A DNA stretch of 64,000 nucleotides, taken from assembly GCF_024171645.1 (NCBI RefSeq), contig NZ_JALKAC010000009.1, positions 1-64,000 on the forward strand, in the 5' to 3' direction. The position numbers and the translations under genes are program-made. Each line of letters opens with the position of its first letter. The first letter of the stretch is position 1. Below, piece by piece: positions 42,729-51,829 of this stretch. This stretch comes from Flavobacterium sp. HSC-32F16 (GTDB lineage Bacteria > Bacteroidota > Bacteroidia > Flavobacteriales > Flavobacteriaceae). A model generated the notes under the pieces. That model was not told where the DNA came from. It saw only the letters and a program-made list of their open reading frames with translations, and ran no database searches.

Positions 42729-42758
42729 CAAATATAATTGTCTCTGCTTTTTTTGCAA
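42729..42758 (-). promoter_or_regulatory. Promoter of the LytTR regulator
   Basis: On the minus strand, a TATATTTG -7 box (CAAATATA at 42729-42736) and a TTG -33 box (CAA at 42756-42758) are separated by 19 bases, as in the flavobacterial consensus. The start codon is about 60 bases downstream. Confidence 0.7.
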
Positions 42759-42820
42759 TAGGTTTTTAATTTTGTTTTAATTTTTGTTGTGATTAAAATA
42801 TACTTTTTGTGTAAAAAGCA

Positions 42821-42852
42821 AAAAAGGCCCAGTTTTGCAACTGGACCTTTTT
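42821..42852 (-). terminator. Terminator of the SusC/SusD operon
   Basis: Arms aaaaaggcccagtt (42821-42834) and aactggaccttttt (42839-42852) pair with one G-T-type mismatch. A T run follows on the minus strand. It lies about 20 bases past the SusD stop and separates the operon from the LytTR gene. Confidence 0.82.
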
Positions 42853-42871
42853 CAAAAAAACAATAGGTAAC

Positions 42872-44191
42872 TTATAGATTGGGATTGTTTAATCTCGCGC
42901 CTGCTGGGTAAGCAATTGTATATCGCGGATCATTTTGTATCAAAGTTCCTTCTTCTTCATTGAAAGAGTGAACGATTTCTTTTTGAGTTGTTCTTCTTAA
43001 GTCGAACCAACGCTGCCCTTCAACTGCAAACTCACGTTGTCTTTCTGCTAAAATGAATGTTGTTAAATCAGCAGCAGTCATTGCTGTTACATCGCTTTCT
43101 AGTTGTGTAAATCCAGCTGGTGTATATCTGTTTTTGATGAAAGTTAAAACAGTTGTTTTAGCATCAGCAAGATTATCTAATTTTAATAATGTCTCAGCTT
43201 TTATTAAATACAATTCAGAAGTTCTGAAGCTGCATTTTTGCTCATCATCAACACCTTTTTGAATTCTAACACGGCTTCCGCTTCCTGTAAAGTAAAGAGG
43301 GTAACGTAAATCTGTAGTTTTGTTGTAAGCTCCAAGTAAAACTGCTGATGCAAATGAAGTTCCTTTAAGACCAGTTGAATACATATCTTCAAGAGCTAAA
43401 ATAGATTCTTTTGAGTCGTATTTGTTTGCTAAAACAGGAGTTGCTTTTAAATCAACTAAATTACTGTTAATTGCCAATGCTTTGTTAGCAGCATCAAGAG
43501 ATTTCTGCCATTTTTGCTGGTATAAGTAAATACGGCTTTCTAAACTGTATAATGAAACTTTAGAAAAACGGTAGTTGATTCCTTTTGTTTGAGTTTCTAA
43601 ATTAATTAACTGACCCGCTTTTTCTACGTCAGAAATAGCCTGATTGTAAATTACTTCAACACTTTGTGGAAGGTACGCCTGCTCTAAATCAATCTGCAAC
43701 GCTAAAGGAACTCCTTTATCTGAAGCAGCAGTTGAAGCGTTATATGGTTTTCCAAAAAGGTTAATTAAATCGAAATAAGCCATTGCTCTTAATGCATATG
43801 CTTCTCCAACTAATTGGTCTTTCTGTGCTGAGGCTGATAATTTTCCGTTAGCATCATTGATTATAACATTTGTATAAAAAATTACATTGTATAAAGCCTG
43901 ATACTGAAAAGGAGTTGTAAAGCTGTCTGGATTAGCGTCTTTCCAAAAATAAACATCTTTAAAAAGATTAAGCTCACTGCTGTCTTCATTCAATGTCAAT
44001 TCGTCAGTACGAACTGCAGTTAAAGATTTGTGTCTTGGATAAACAGAGTATCCTTTAGTTAATACTGCGCGATATTGATCAAGTGTTTCCGGAATAACTC
44101 GCCCAATAGGCTGAACGTCCAGATAATCATCACAGCTTGTTACAGCAATTGCAGCAACAAAAAGTAGAATATATTTTGAGATTTTTTTCAT
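42872..44191 (-). CDS. SusD/RagB-family outer-membrane lipoprotein
   Basis: A 439-residue surface lipoprotein, the substrate-binding partner of the SusC channel. The signal peptide ends AIAVTSCDDYLDVQP, with the lipidated Cys near residue 20. A tetratricopeptide-like SusD core follows, with GEAYALRAMAYFDLINLFGKPY, YRFSKVSLYSLESRIYLYQ and AERQREFAVEGQRWFDLRRT near the C-terminus. The start follows the SusC stop by 11 bases. The substrate of the pair is unknown; the adjacent protease suggests peptides rather than glycans (inference). Confidence 0.93.
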   Translation of the reverse strand: MKKISKYILLFVAAIAVTSCDDYLDVQPIGRVIPETLDQYRAVLTKGYSVYPRHKSLTAVRTDELTLNEDSSELNLFKDVYFWKDANPDSFTTPFQYQALYNVIFYTNVIINDANGKLSASAQKDQLVGEAYALRAMAYFDLINLFGKPYNASTAASDKGVPLALQIDLEQAYLPQSVEVIYNQAISDVEKAGQLINLETQTKGINYRFSKVSLYSLESRIYLYQQKWQKSLDAANKALAINSNLVDLKATPVLANKYDSKESILALEDMYSTGLKGTSFASAVLLGAYNKTTDLRYPLYFTGSGSRVRIQKGVDDEQKCSFRTSELYLIKAETLLKLDNLADAKTTVLTFIKNRYTPAGFTQLESDVTAMTAADLTTFILAERQREFAVEGQRWFDLRRTTQKEIVHSFNEEEGTLIQNDPRYTIAYPAGARLNNPNL

Positions 44192-44202
44192 CTTTAATTT
44201 TA

Positions 44203-47200
44203 TTAGAAAGTTACATTACATCCTAAGGTAAATGACTTAGGAACTGGTTGTGCATAAATATTTCCAAAAGTTTCCGGGTCAAAGTAACCTTTGTAATCAG
44301 AGCTTACTACGAATAAGTTTCTTGCTTCAACATTTAATCTAATGCTTGAGATGTTAATATGATCTGTAAAAGCTTTAGGGAATGTATAACCTAAACGCAC
44401 ACTGCTTAATCTCATATAACTCATCTCACTAGCCCATGTATCTAAATAGTTCATTGTAGTTATTGGATTTCTTCCAGAAAAATATTGGTATGCCATCCAA
44501 GAATCTCCTGTACCAGAAGTCTGGCTTGTAATTCCAGGTAAATTAGAAGATGTGTTCGTTGGAGACCAAGCATCTAAGATATCTTTGCTGTAATTTTGTC
44601 CTCTATCTACTTGTGTACCGTTGTAGGGAGGAGTTCTTGTTACTGTTTGTTTTATGTTAAAAGAAGCTGCAATTGTAAGGTCAAAATTACTCACTTTAAA
44701 TGTATTGGTAATACCTCCTGTAAACTTAGGGTCTCTGTCTCCTAAATAAACAAATAAGTCTCTAAATTCAGCTGCTGATAATTTTGTATCAGAGAATTCT
44801 CCCGGGAAAAAATCTGCCCATACATCATATAATCCAAAGAAAGTCTGTGCGTTTACAGTTTCTCCTTTTTTATTTACAAATAACGGGTAGCCATTTTCAT
44901 CGATACCGTTTGTTTTAAATCCAAATACTGCATTTACAGCATGACCTTCCTGATTTGGTAAGTAACTGTTATCTCTTACTTGCAAACGATCTACATTACT
45001 CTTATTGTGAGAGAAGTTAATGCTTGTATTCCACTTAAAGTTTGGGCGGTCAATATTTTTTGTAGACAAAGTTATTTCATAACCTTTATTACTTACCTGT
45101 GCCCAGTTCATATTAGTATATTCAAAACCATTTTCTAATGGCAATGATCTTAAGCCAATTAAGTCAGTACTTTTTCTTCCGTATAAATCAGTAACAATGC
45201 TGATACGGTTATTAAACAATCCAATGTCAGCTCCAATGTTAGTATTGCTGGTTTTTTCCCAACGTAATTTATCATTTGGAGGACTTTCTACAGTAATTAC
45301 CGGTTCTGCCTGACCTGGAAGAATAATAGCTGTGTTGTTACTTCCTACTACGTAAGGAGAAGTATTTTTGTCGATGTTACCTTGTAAACCGTAAGAAGCA
45401 CGAAGTCTTAAATTAGATAATGTTAAGTTATCTTTTAAGAAATTCTCTTCAGATACTGCCCATGAAGCAGATGTTGACCAAAGTGGTAAATATTTGTATT
45501 TTGGATCTACACCAAATAAATCTGAGCCATCGTATCTAACACTTCCAAAAACACTATACTTTTTGTTGTATGTATAAGAAGCTGTTGCAAAGAATGAAGC
45601 AAAAGCACTTTCATTTTTTGATTTAGAGTATGCTTTCCAATCTGCTTCTTTTGCAAAACCAGCGTTAGGGAAAATAATTTGCTGATTCGTTAAATTATTC
45701 TCATCAAAACCAAAACCTTTAGTTGAAACTAAGGTTGTATAATTTCTTCTTAATTCGTTACCAACCATTGCTTCAATTTCGTGTTTTTCTCCTAAAGTTT
45801 TAGAATAATTCACCATTGTTTTCAAGTTGTACTGAAAGAAATCTGTGTTTGCGTTTTGTATAACTCCACCAACTGGAAGAAAATAATTTTGCGCTCCACC
45901 GCTAAAATAGCTTGATTTTTCTCTTAAGTTTCTAGTGAAATAAGTGTCTTTACCAGCAAATTTTTCGCTTGATGTATTGTCTAATTGTAAACCTAATTGT
46001 GATGTTACTTTTAAATCTTTAGTAACTTTATATTCAGCATCTAATAAAGCTTTTACAGCTCTTGTTTTTAATTCATGAGAAGTGTTTTCTCTTTCTTCCA
46101 AGAAATTAAAAGGTACTTTACGATCTGAATATCCAACGATATCAGCATCATATTTATAACTTCCATCTTCGTTGTATGGAGTTAAATATGGATTTACGTT
46201 TCTAGAATAAGTAGAAGGACTCGTAAATGCATAAGAATCTACTAGGTAAGATGAAGTTTTGTTTTCAGAACCAAAAAGAGAAACACCTACTTTAAATTTA
46301 TCTGTAATTTCGTAGTTATTTTTCAATGTTACGTTGTAACGTTTGAAACCAGTTCCAATAGTTGTCCCTTTTTCATCATAGTATCCTAAAGAGAAATAGT
46401 AATCTGATTTTTCACCACCACCAGATAAACTTAAACCGTGCTGTGTATTAATAGCAGTTTGGTATAATAAGTTACCCCAGTTTGTGTTGTTGTTTCTTAA
46501 AGAATTTATCGATTGTTGTGTTTCAGGGCTTAAAGAAGAGAATCCGCCGTTTCTGAATGCATTCAATTGATTTGTTCCGTTTAAGATACGCATAATATCT
46601 CCGCCATCAGCTCTGTATGTTAAATCTTCACGTCCAGCAAGACCAAGTTCGAAATCAACTTTTTCGTTTGAATTCATTAAGTTTAATTTAGAAAACTCAG
46701 GTCTTTGTGTAATAAAGGTATTTGTGTTAAAGTTAACAACCATTTTACCAGCTTTACCTTTTTTAGTTGTAACCACAATTACACCATTTGCTGCACGAGC
46801 ACCGTAAATAGCTGTTGCAGCAGCATCTTTTAAGATTGTAATATCTTTAATATCATCTGGGTTTAAACCAGCGATAGAATAGTTGTTTAATACATCGATG
46901 TTATCCTTATCGAAGTTTTTAGGAACATCATTGCTTTCTAATGGTAAACCATCCAATACCCATAAAGGATCTTGTGCACCGTTTAGAGAAGCTGTACCCC
47001 TGATTCTAATTTTAGCAGGTGCTCCAGGTGCTCCAGATGGAGTACTTACAGCAACACCGGCAATTTGTCCAACTAATAATTGGTCAATGCTCGAAACCCC
47101 TGTCTGCTGGATTGCAGCCATGTCGATTTTGGTAACCGCTGCAGTAAGTTTTCTTTTCTCGATTTTTTGGTAACCAGTTACTACAACCTCCTGAAGTTTT

Positions 47201-47541
47201 GCTGTTTCAGATTTTAAGTTAATTGTATAATTTTTTTGACCGTCTAATTCAAGAGTATACGATTTGTATCCCATGAAAACAACTCTCAATGAAGTAACAT
47301 TTTTTGCGATCTTCAAAGTAAATTTACCATCGAAATCTGTAGTAGTTCCAATAGCTTCACTTTGAATAATACCTGCCATAGCAGTTTTGTTTGAGATGGA
47401 ATTATTCTCAACAAAGATAGACGCACCAGGAATTGGCGACAAGTCTGCTTCATCTTGAATGATCCCCGTAATAGTTCGGGTTTCCTGCGAGTATCCTGCG
47501 ATGGCCAGGAACAGCAGTAAGGCATGTAGAATTTTTTTCAT
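44203..47541 (-). CDS. SusC/RagA-family TonB-dependent receptor
   Basis: A 1112-residue outer-membrane receptor. A signal peptide (about 1-18) is followed by a carboxypeptidase-D-like domain (about 20-110) with an extra 20-residue segment between VENN and GTTTDFDGKFTL. A TonB-box-like EVVVTGYQ and the plug domain come next, with ISGVAV-type sequences (QIAGVAVSTPSGAPGAPAKIRIRG) and ATAIYGARAANGVIVVTTKKG. The 22-strand barrel ends FTLGCNVTF. It partners SusD (11 bases downstream) and lies 18 bases after the metalloprotease. Confidence 0.95.
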   Translation of the reverse strand: MKKILHALLLFLAIAGYSQETRTITGIIQDEADLSPIPGASIFVENNSISNKTAMAGIIQSEAIGTTTDFDGKFTLKIAKNVTSLRVVFMGYKSYTLELDGQKNYTINLKSETAKLQEVVVTGYQKIEKRKLTAAVTKIDMAAIQQTGVSSIDQLLVGQIAGVAVSTPSGAPGAPAKIRIRGTASLNGAQDPLWVLDGLPLESNDVPKNFDKDNIDVLNNYSIAGLNPDDIKDITILKDAAATAIYGARAANGVIVVTTKKGKAGKMVVNFNTNTFITQRPEFSKLNLMNSNEKVDFELGLAGREDLTYRADGGDIMRILNGTNQLNAFRNGGFSSLSPETQQSINSLRNNNTNWGNLLYQTAINTQHGLSLSGGGEKSDYYFSLGYYDEKGTTIGTGFKRYNVTLKNNYEITDKFKVGVSLFGSENKTSSYLVDSYAFTSPSTYSRNVNPYLTPYNEDGSYKYDADIVGYSDRKVPFNFLEERENTSHELKTRAVKALLDAEYKVTKDLKVTSQLGLQLDNTSSEKFAGKDTYFTRNLREKSSYFSGGAQNYFLPVGGVIQNANTDFFQYNLKTMVNYSKTLGEKHEIEAMVGNELRRNYTTLVSTKGFGFDENNLTNQQIIFPNAGFAKEADWKAYSKSKNESAFASFFATASYTYNKKYSVFGSVRYDGSDLFGVDPKYKYLPLWSTSASWAVSEENFLKDNLTLSNLRLRASYGLQGNIDKNTSPYVVGSNNTAIILPGQAEPVITVESPPNDKLRWEKTSNTNIGADIGLFNNRISIVTDLYGRKSTDLIGLRSLPLENGFEYTNMNWAQVSNKGYEITLSTKNIDRPNFKWNTSINFSHNKSNVDRLQVRDNSYLPNQEGHAVNAVFGFKTNGIDENGYPLFVNKKGETVNAQTFFGLYDVWADFFPGEFSDTKLSAAEFRDLFVYLGDRDPKFTGGITNTFKVSNFDLTIAASFNIKQTVTRTPPYNGTQVDRGQNYSKDILDAWSPTNTSSNLPGITSQTSGTGDSWMAYQYFSGRNPITTMNYLDTWASEMSYMRLSSVRLGYTFPKAFTDHINISSIRLNVEARNLFVVSSDYKGYFDPETFGNIYAQPVPKSFTLGCNVTF

Positions 47542-47559
47542 GTTTTGGGTTTGTAATTA

Positions 47560-50157
47560 TTAAAAGGTTGTATTATTCAGGGCTTTTTCGATTCGTTGTG
47601 TTAAATCGCGGTAATGGTTTTGGGTCGATTGATCTCCGGTGCTCTTTTTTAGTTTTAACAACTGAAGCACTTTTGATAATTCTCCTTTTTTATCAGACGT
47701 TACTTCTGTAACTCTTTTTAAAAAATAGTTATTAATGTTTCTTGCCGTATGTGCATCATCTATAGAACATAAATGAGGCATTTGTAATGTTTCTTGTATT
47801 TCGATTGTTTTTTTAGCATCCGTTTTTTCAAATAATTTATTTGTCGAAACAATTAAAACATCTACATAATTCTTTTGTGTCATACGCTCCAGAATAGTAA
47901 GTGATTTGTTTTGGATAGTTCCTGCAAATACACTTTGGTGTATTTTTTTAAACAATTCATTTACGGTAAAAACCTTCTCATTGGTTTTATTTCGCTGGTA
48001 TAATTCATTTTCTGTCATTCGGAGCAAACGGTCATCGTATAATAAACTATACATAAGATCGTATTGTAATTCTCTTGCCAGCGTGTATGGCGTGTACTCA
48101 TAAGGTCCAATAGGAGAATCTTTCAGCGGATTTGTTTTGTCTAAAATGTCATTGAAAAACAACCACTGCGGAATCGTAATTACATTTTTAACTAAATAAT
48201 CAGCTGCTTTTTTCTGCATTGCTGCAGGAACAGGAACATAGCTTTGTTTGTTATCACCGTGAACCGTTGTATTTAAATAAACACCGCCAACATTAGCCAC
48301 TACATGACCATTGTACATGTGCCATTGTCCGATAGTTCCAATATACAGTTTGCCAGTTTCATGGTAAGACTGATCTTTATCGTATGTCCAGTTTAAGATA
48401 TTATCTACAACACGTTTTAAGTTTTTTAAACCGTATTCGCTAGCTTTTACAGCATCATTTCCTAAATCTTCAGACTGTGAACGAGGATCAATTGCAGGGC
48501 CAAATTGCTGCTCGCCGTAAAAATAAATCGGGTCGTTTTGATGTTTTGCAATAGCTTCGTTTAGTCTTGCCGTTTCATTTTCGTTTGGACCATACCATCT
48601 GTAACCCCATTCGATTGCGTATTTGTCGTACTCACCAATTTTTGGAGTAATAACCGTTACGTTATCTTCCGGTTGTGCTACATAATTGTAACGTGCATAA
48701 TCCATGATAGAAGGAGCAGTACCGCCCATTTTTGCTGTGAATTCTTTAGATCTTAAAGATTCTACATCATAAGCATAAGAAGAACCCATGTTATGTTTTA
48801 GACCAAAAGTATGGCCTACCTCATGAGACGATACAAAACGAATTGCTTCTCCCATGTGTTCATCGCTGAATTTATTTCCGCGTGCTTTTGGATCAATCGG
48901 TCCAGTCTGAATACGCATCCAGCTTTGAAGCGAAGTCATTACATTATGCCACCAGATAATGTCGGCCTCGATAATTTCACCGCTTCTTGGATCAACCACA
49001 GAGGGTCCCATTGCGTTTGATTTTGGAGATGCGGCATACGTAATAACAGAATAACGCACATCATCAATATCAAAATCTAAATCTTGTTCAGTAGGTTCTT
49101 TTGCAATAACGGCATTTTTAAATCCGGCTTTTTCAAAAGCTGCCTGCCAATCGTGTACCCCATCAATTATATTCTTTCTCCATTGTTTTGGAGTAGAAGG
49201 ATCGATGTAATAAACGATTGGTTTTTTCGGCTCTACTAATTCACCTTTCAAATAACGTTCTTCATCTTCTTTCTTTGGTTCTAAACGCCAGCGGGTAATC
49301 AATTCTTTTTCAAGCATTGCCTGCTGTGCATCGGCAAAATACCAATGCTTTTCAGTAAAAAATCCAATTCTTTTGTCAGAAAAACGAGGTTTCATTGGGG
49401 TTTTATCCAATAAAATAATATTAGTTGTCACACCAAGCGTAATCGGTACTGCAGCACCTCCGTCGCTAAGTGAAGTTGTCATCTGTGATTTTACAACAAT
49501 GTTTTTAGGGAAAGATTTTAATCCCTCAATATAGGATAAATCAGATTTTACAGAACCGTTTAAGCCAATGTTGCCCATTACATCATTAAAGCTTTTTTGT
49601 TTTCCGTCAAAAATCTTGTTTACTTTAATTACAACCGAAGTCGAATCGTTGTTCTTAGTTTCAATATCAAAAACTTCGATAATCGATTCAGAGAAATTGT
49701 CAATAACAGAAGCTGTGATAGCATCTTCTTTAGGAGAAGAAACCTTAGGCTGATATGTCTTTACCCAGACTTTCTTTGCAATTGTATCTTTATAAAAGGA
49801 AATAACTTTATTCTCATAATTCATTCCTTTATTTAATCCAGCTTCGTTAATATCATAAGGAACCTGAGATAATTTGTTTACAATTAGAAATTCTCTTTTA
49901 AACAAACTATCCTGAATTTCAAAATATACATCGGTTTTAACCTGAATGATATTGAATAGTCCTTTTTTAACAGTTCCCTTTTTTATAAGGTCACTATATT
50001 TTTTGCCTTTTTTGGCGTCAGTAGAATCTTTTTTTACAATTTCACTTTCTGTTTCTTTTTTCTTTTTCTTTTGAGAAAGAACTGTAACAGGAATGAATAA
50101 TAATAAAATTAGTAAGCAGAATAATTTTACATTATGCAGGAATGCCTTTTCCTTCAT
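47560..50157 (-). CDS. Zinc metalloprotease (metzincin-type, DUF5117/DUF5118-like)
   Basis: An 865-residue exported protease. A signal peptide (about 1-28) is followed by a basic Lys-rich linker. The long N-terminal region resembles DUF5118/DUF5117 in the TonB-linked protease group. The catalytic motif HEVGHTFGLKHN is near residue 446. The C-terminal part reads like a DUF4953-type region (GPYEYTPYTLARELQYDLMYSLLYDD). It is just upstream of SusC with an 18-base gap, which suggests joint expression of a surface or periplasmic protease with the uptake pair. Confidence 0.9.
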   Translation of the reverse strand: MKEKAFLHNVKLFCLLILLLFIPVTVLSQKKKKKETESEIVKKDSTDAKKGKKYSDLIKKGTVKKGLFNIIQVKTDVYFEIQDSLFKREFLIVNKLSQVPYDINEAGLNKGMNYENKVISFYKDTIAKKVWVKTYQPKVSSPKEDAITASVIDNFSESIIEVFDIETKNNDSTSVVIKVNKIFDGKQKSFNDVMGNIGLNGSVKSDLSYIEGLKSFPKNIVVKSQMTTSLSDGGAAVPITLGVTTNIILLDKTPMKPRFSDKRIGFFTEKHWYFADAQQAMLEKELITRWRLEPKKEDEERYLKGELVEPKKPIVYYIDPSTPKQWRKNIIDGVHDWQAAFEKAGFKNAVIAKEPTEQDLDFDIDDVRYSVITYAASPKSNAMGPSVVDPRSGEIIEADIIWWHNVMTSLQSWMRIQTGPIDPKARGNKFSDEHMGEAIRFVSSHEVGHTFGLKHNMGSSYAYDVESLRSKEFTAKMGGTAPSIMDYARYNYVAQPEDNVTVITPKIGEYDKYAIEWGYRWYGPNENETARLNEAIAKHQNDPIYFYGEQQFGPAIDPRSQSEDLGNDAVKASEYGLKNLKRVVDNILNWTYDKDQSYHETGKLYIGTIGQWHMYNGHVVANVGGVYLNTTVHGDNKQSYVPVPAAMQKKAADYLVKNVITIPQWLFFNDILDKTNPLKDSPIGPYEYTPYTLARELQYDLMYSLLYDDRLLRMTENELYQRNKTNEKVFTVNELFKKIHQSVFAGTIQNKSLTILERMTQKNYVDVLIVSTNKLFEKTDAKKTIEIQETLQMPHLCSIDDAHTARNINNYFLKRVTEVTSDKKGELSKVLQLLKLKKSTGDQSTQNHYRDLTQRIEKALNNTTF

Positions 50158-50242
50158 TTTGATGTTAAGTTAAAGTTAATTTTCGTCGAAACTATTCGAT
50201 TTTAGTTCAGAAAAAAAACAAAACGGAGTGAATGGCTTTTTT

Positions 50243-51814
50243 TTAGGAGTGAATAGATATTAATGGCAGAATACATACGAATTTGCCGTCTTTTTCTGAG
50301 GTTGTTAAATTGGTTCTGGAGTAGAAATTATAGATGCTCGTAAGATATTTTAACCCAAAATTTGTGCTGGGTTCACTGTGTGTCTTTTTTTGAAGATTAT
50401 TAGTAATTATTACCTGATCTTTTTGAACCAGAATTTGAGTTGTCAGCGGATTTTCGTGCGTTGCCCTATTGTGCTTAATAGCATTTTCGACCACAACCTG
50501 AAATGCCAGATACGGAAGATATTTATCAAGAGCTCCTTCATCTTCTATTTTTATAGAAAAGAATAATTCTTCCTTAAAACGAGTCTGCTGTAAAAAGATA
50601 TATTTTTCAATAAATAATAATTCGTCTTTAAGTGATACAATATTTTTTTCCGGCGGATCAATTAAATAACGATAAATACGCGAAAGATTCAAAGTGAATT
50701 TCTGCGCTGTTTTTACATCGGTTCCCACTAACATATAAAGTGAGTTGAGCGAATTAAACAGAAAGTGCGGATTAATCTGTTCCTTTAAATGCTGGAGCTG
50801 AATAAGTGCTTTCTCTTTGATGATTTTTTCATTCTCTACAAGAAGCCTGTTTTTTTCTTTAATGGCAATTCCTTTCTCTTTATAAGCACGTCTGTTGGCA
50901 TACGAAAATAAATAGAAAATCAGCAAAAGCATTACCGTTGTTATCGAATAAATCCAGGTTGAATATTTTTCAATTAACGCTGTATTTTCGTTAATAATAT
51001 TTTTGGGGAAATTAACACATACAAACCAACATGAATTTTTAAGATCTAGTTTTTTTGTAAATCTGATTACATCCAGTTTTAGATATTCAGACATAGTGAC
51101 TCTTTTTACATAATCCTGCTTTTTAGGAAATATCGTGTCAATCGCACGGGTAGAAGAAATCTCATAAATATTTTTTCCTATAAAATTCGATTCGGGGTGA
51201 TAAATACATCTTCCTGATTTATCAAAAATAAAAGCATAATTATTAGTCGATTTGATATCTACAGTAGAAAAATAATCAACAAGTTTTTTTAAGTTGATGT
51301 CGTAACCATAACGTACTACTGTGTTTTTTGAAATGAGTTTAAAATAAATTCTCCAAACCCATTCCTTTCCCTGCGGAATAATAACACTGATATGATCCTG
51401 ATCTTTATTTTTTTTGATAAAATCTTCGGCATTTTTTTTTACGGCATCAGAAACAGAATCGGTTCCAAACTGAATTTTATTATCATTTATCTGAAACCAA
51501 TTATCGGCTATCAATAAATTGGTATTTTGAACCGAAGACAAAACACGAAGGTTCGAAGCTAAATTATCGAGGTTGCTTATTTTTAAAACATGCTTTATTC
51601 TGTTTTCCTGTTCCAGAAATTTCGAGAATTCCTGCAAAAAAAATTCCTGCTTTTTAATAAAGTTACGCTGTGCTGATTCTTCATTCGCTTTTTCGGTAAG
51701 ATCAGTAATCAAATTACTCAATATATATACAGAAGAAACAGTAATGAGAATAGTGACACCTATATAAATTAAAAAGGCGCGTCGGGATGTTATTTTTTTT
51801 AATCTAAATTTCAA
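50243..51814 (-). CDS. LytS-type sensor histidine kinase
   Basis: A 523-residue membrane kinase. TM1 lies at about 12-35 and TM2 at about 285-310, bracketing a 250-residue extracytoplasmic sensor that looks like a Cache-type domain (AFIFDKSGRCIYHPESNFIGKNIY). Then comes the His_kinase motif LKEQINPHFLFNSLNSLYML (His near 350) and the ATPase region VVENAIKHNRA. A TTG start is used at 51814; no ATG is in frame close by. It begins 15 bases after the ABC exporter stop. The LytTR regulator across the SusC/D genes is its likely partner. Confidence 0.88.
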   Translation of the reverse strand: MKFRLKKITSRRAFLIYIGVTILITVSSVYILSNLITDLTEKANEESAQRNFIKKQEFFLQEFSKFLEQENRIKHVLKISNLDNLASNLRVLSSVQNTNLLIADNWFQINDNKIQFGTDSVSDAVKKNAEDFIKKNKDQDHISVIIPQGKEWVWRIYFKLISKNTVVRYGYDINLKKLVDYFSTVDIKSTNNYAFIFDKSGRCIYHPESNFIGKNIYEISSTRAIDTIFPKKQDYVKRVTMSEYLKLDVIRFTKKLDLKNSCWFVCVNFPKNIINENTALIEKYSTWIYSITTVMLLLIFYLFSYANRRAYKEKGIAIKEKNRLLVENEKIIKEKALIQLQHLKEQINPHFLFNSLNSLYMLVGTDVKTAQKFTLNLSRIYRYLIDPPEKNIVSLKDELLFIEKYIFLQQTRFKEELFFSIKIEDEGALDKYLPYLAFQVVVENAIKHNRATHENPLTTQILVQKDQVIITNNLQKKTHSEPSTNFGLKYLTSIYNFYSRTNLTTSEKDGKFVCILPLISIHS

Positions 51815-51829
51815 AGAAGTATCAGTAAT

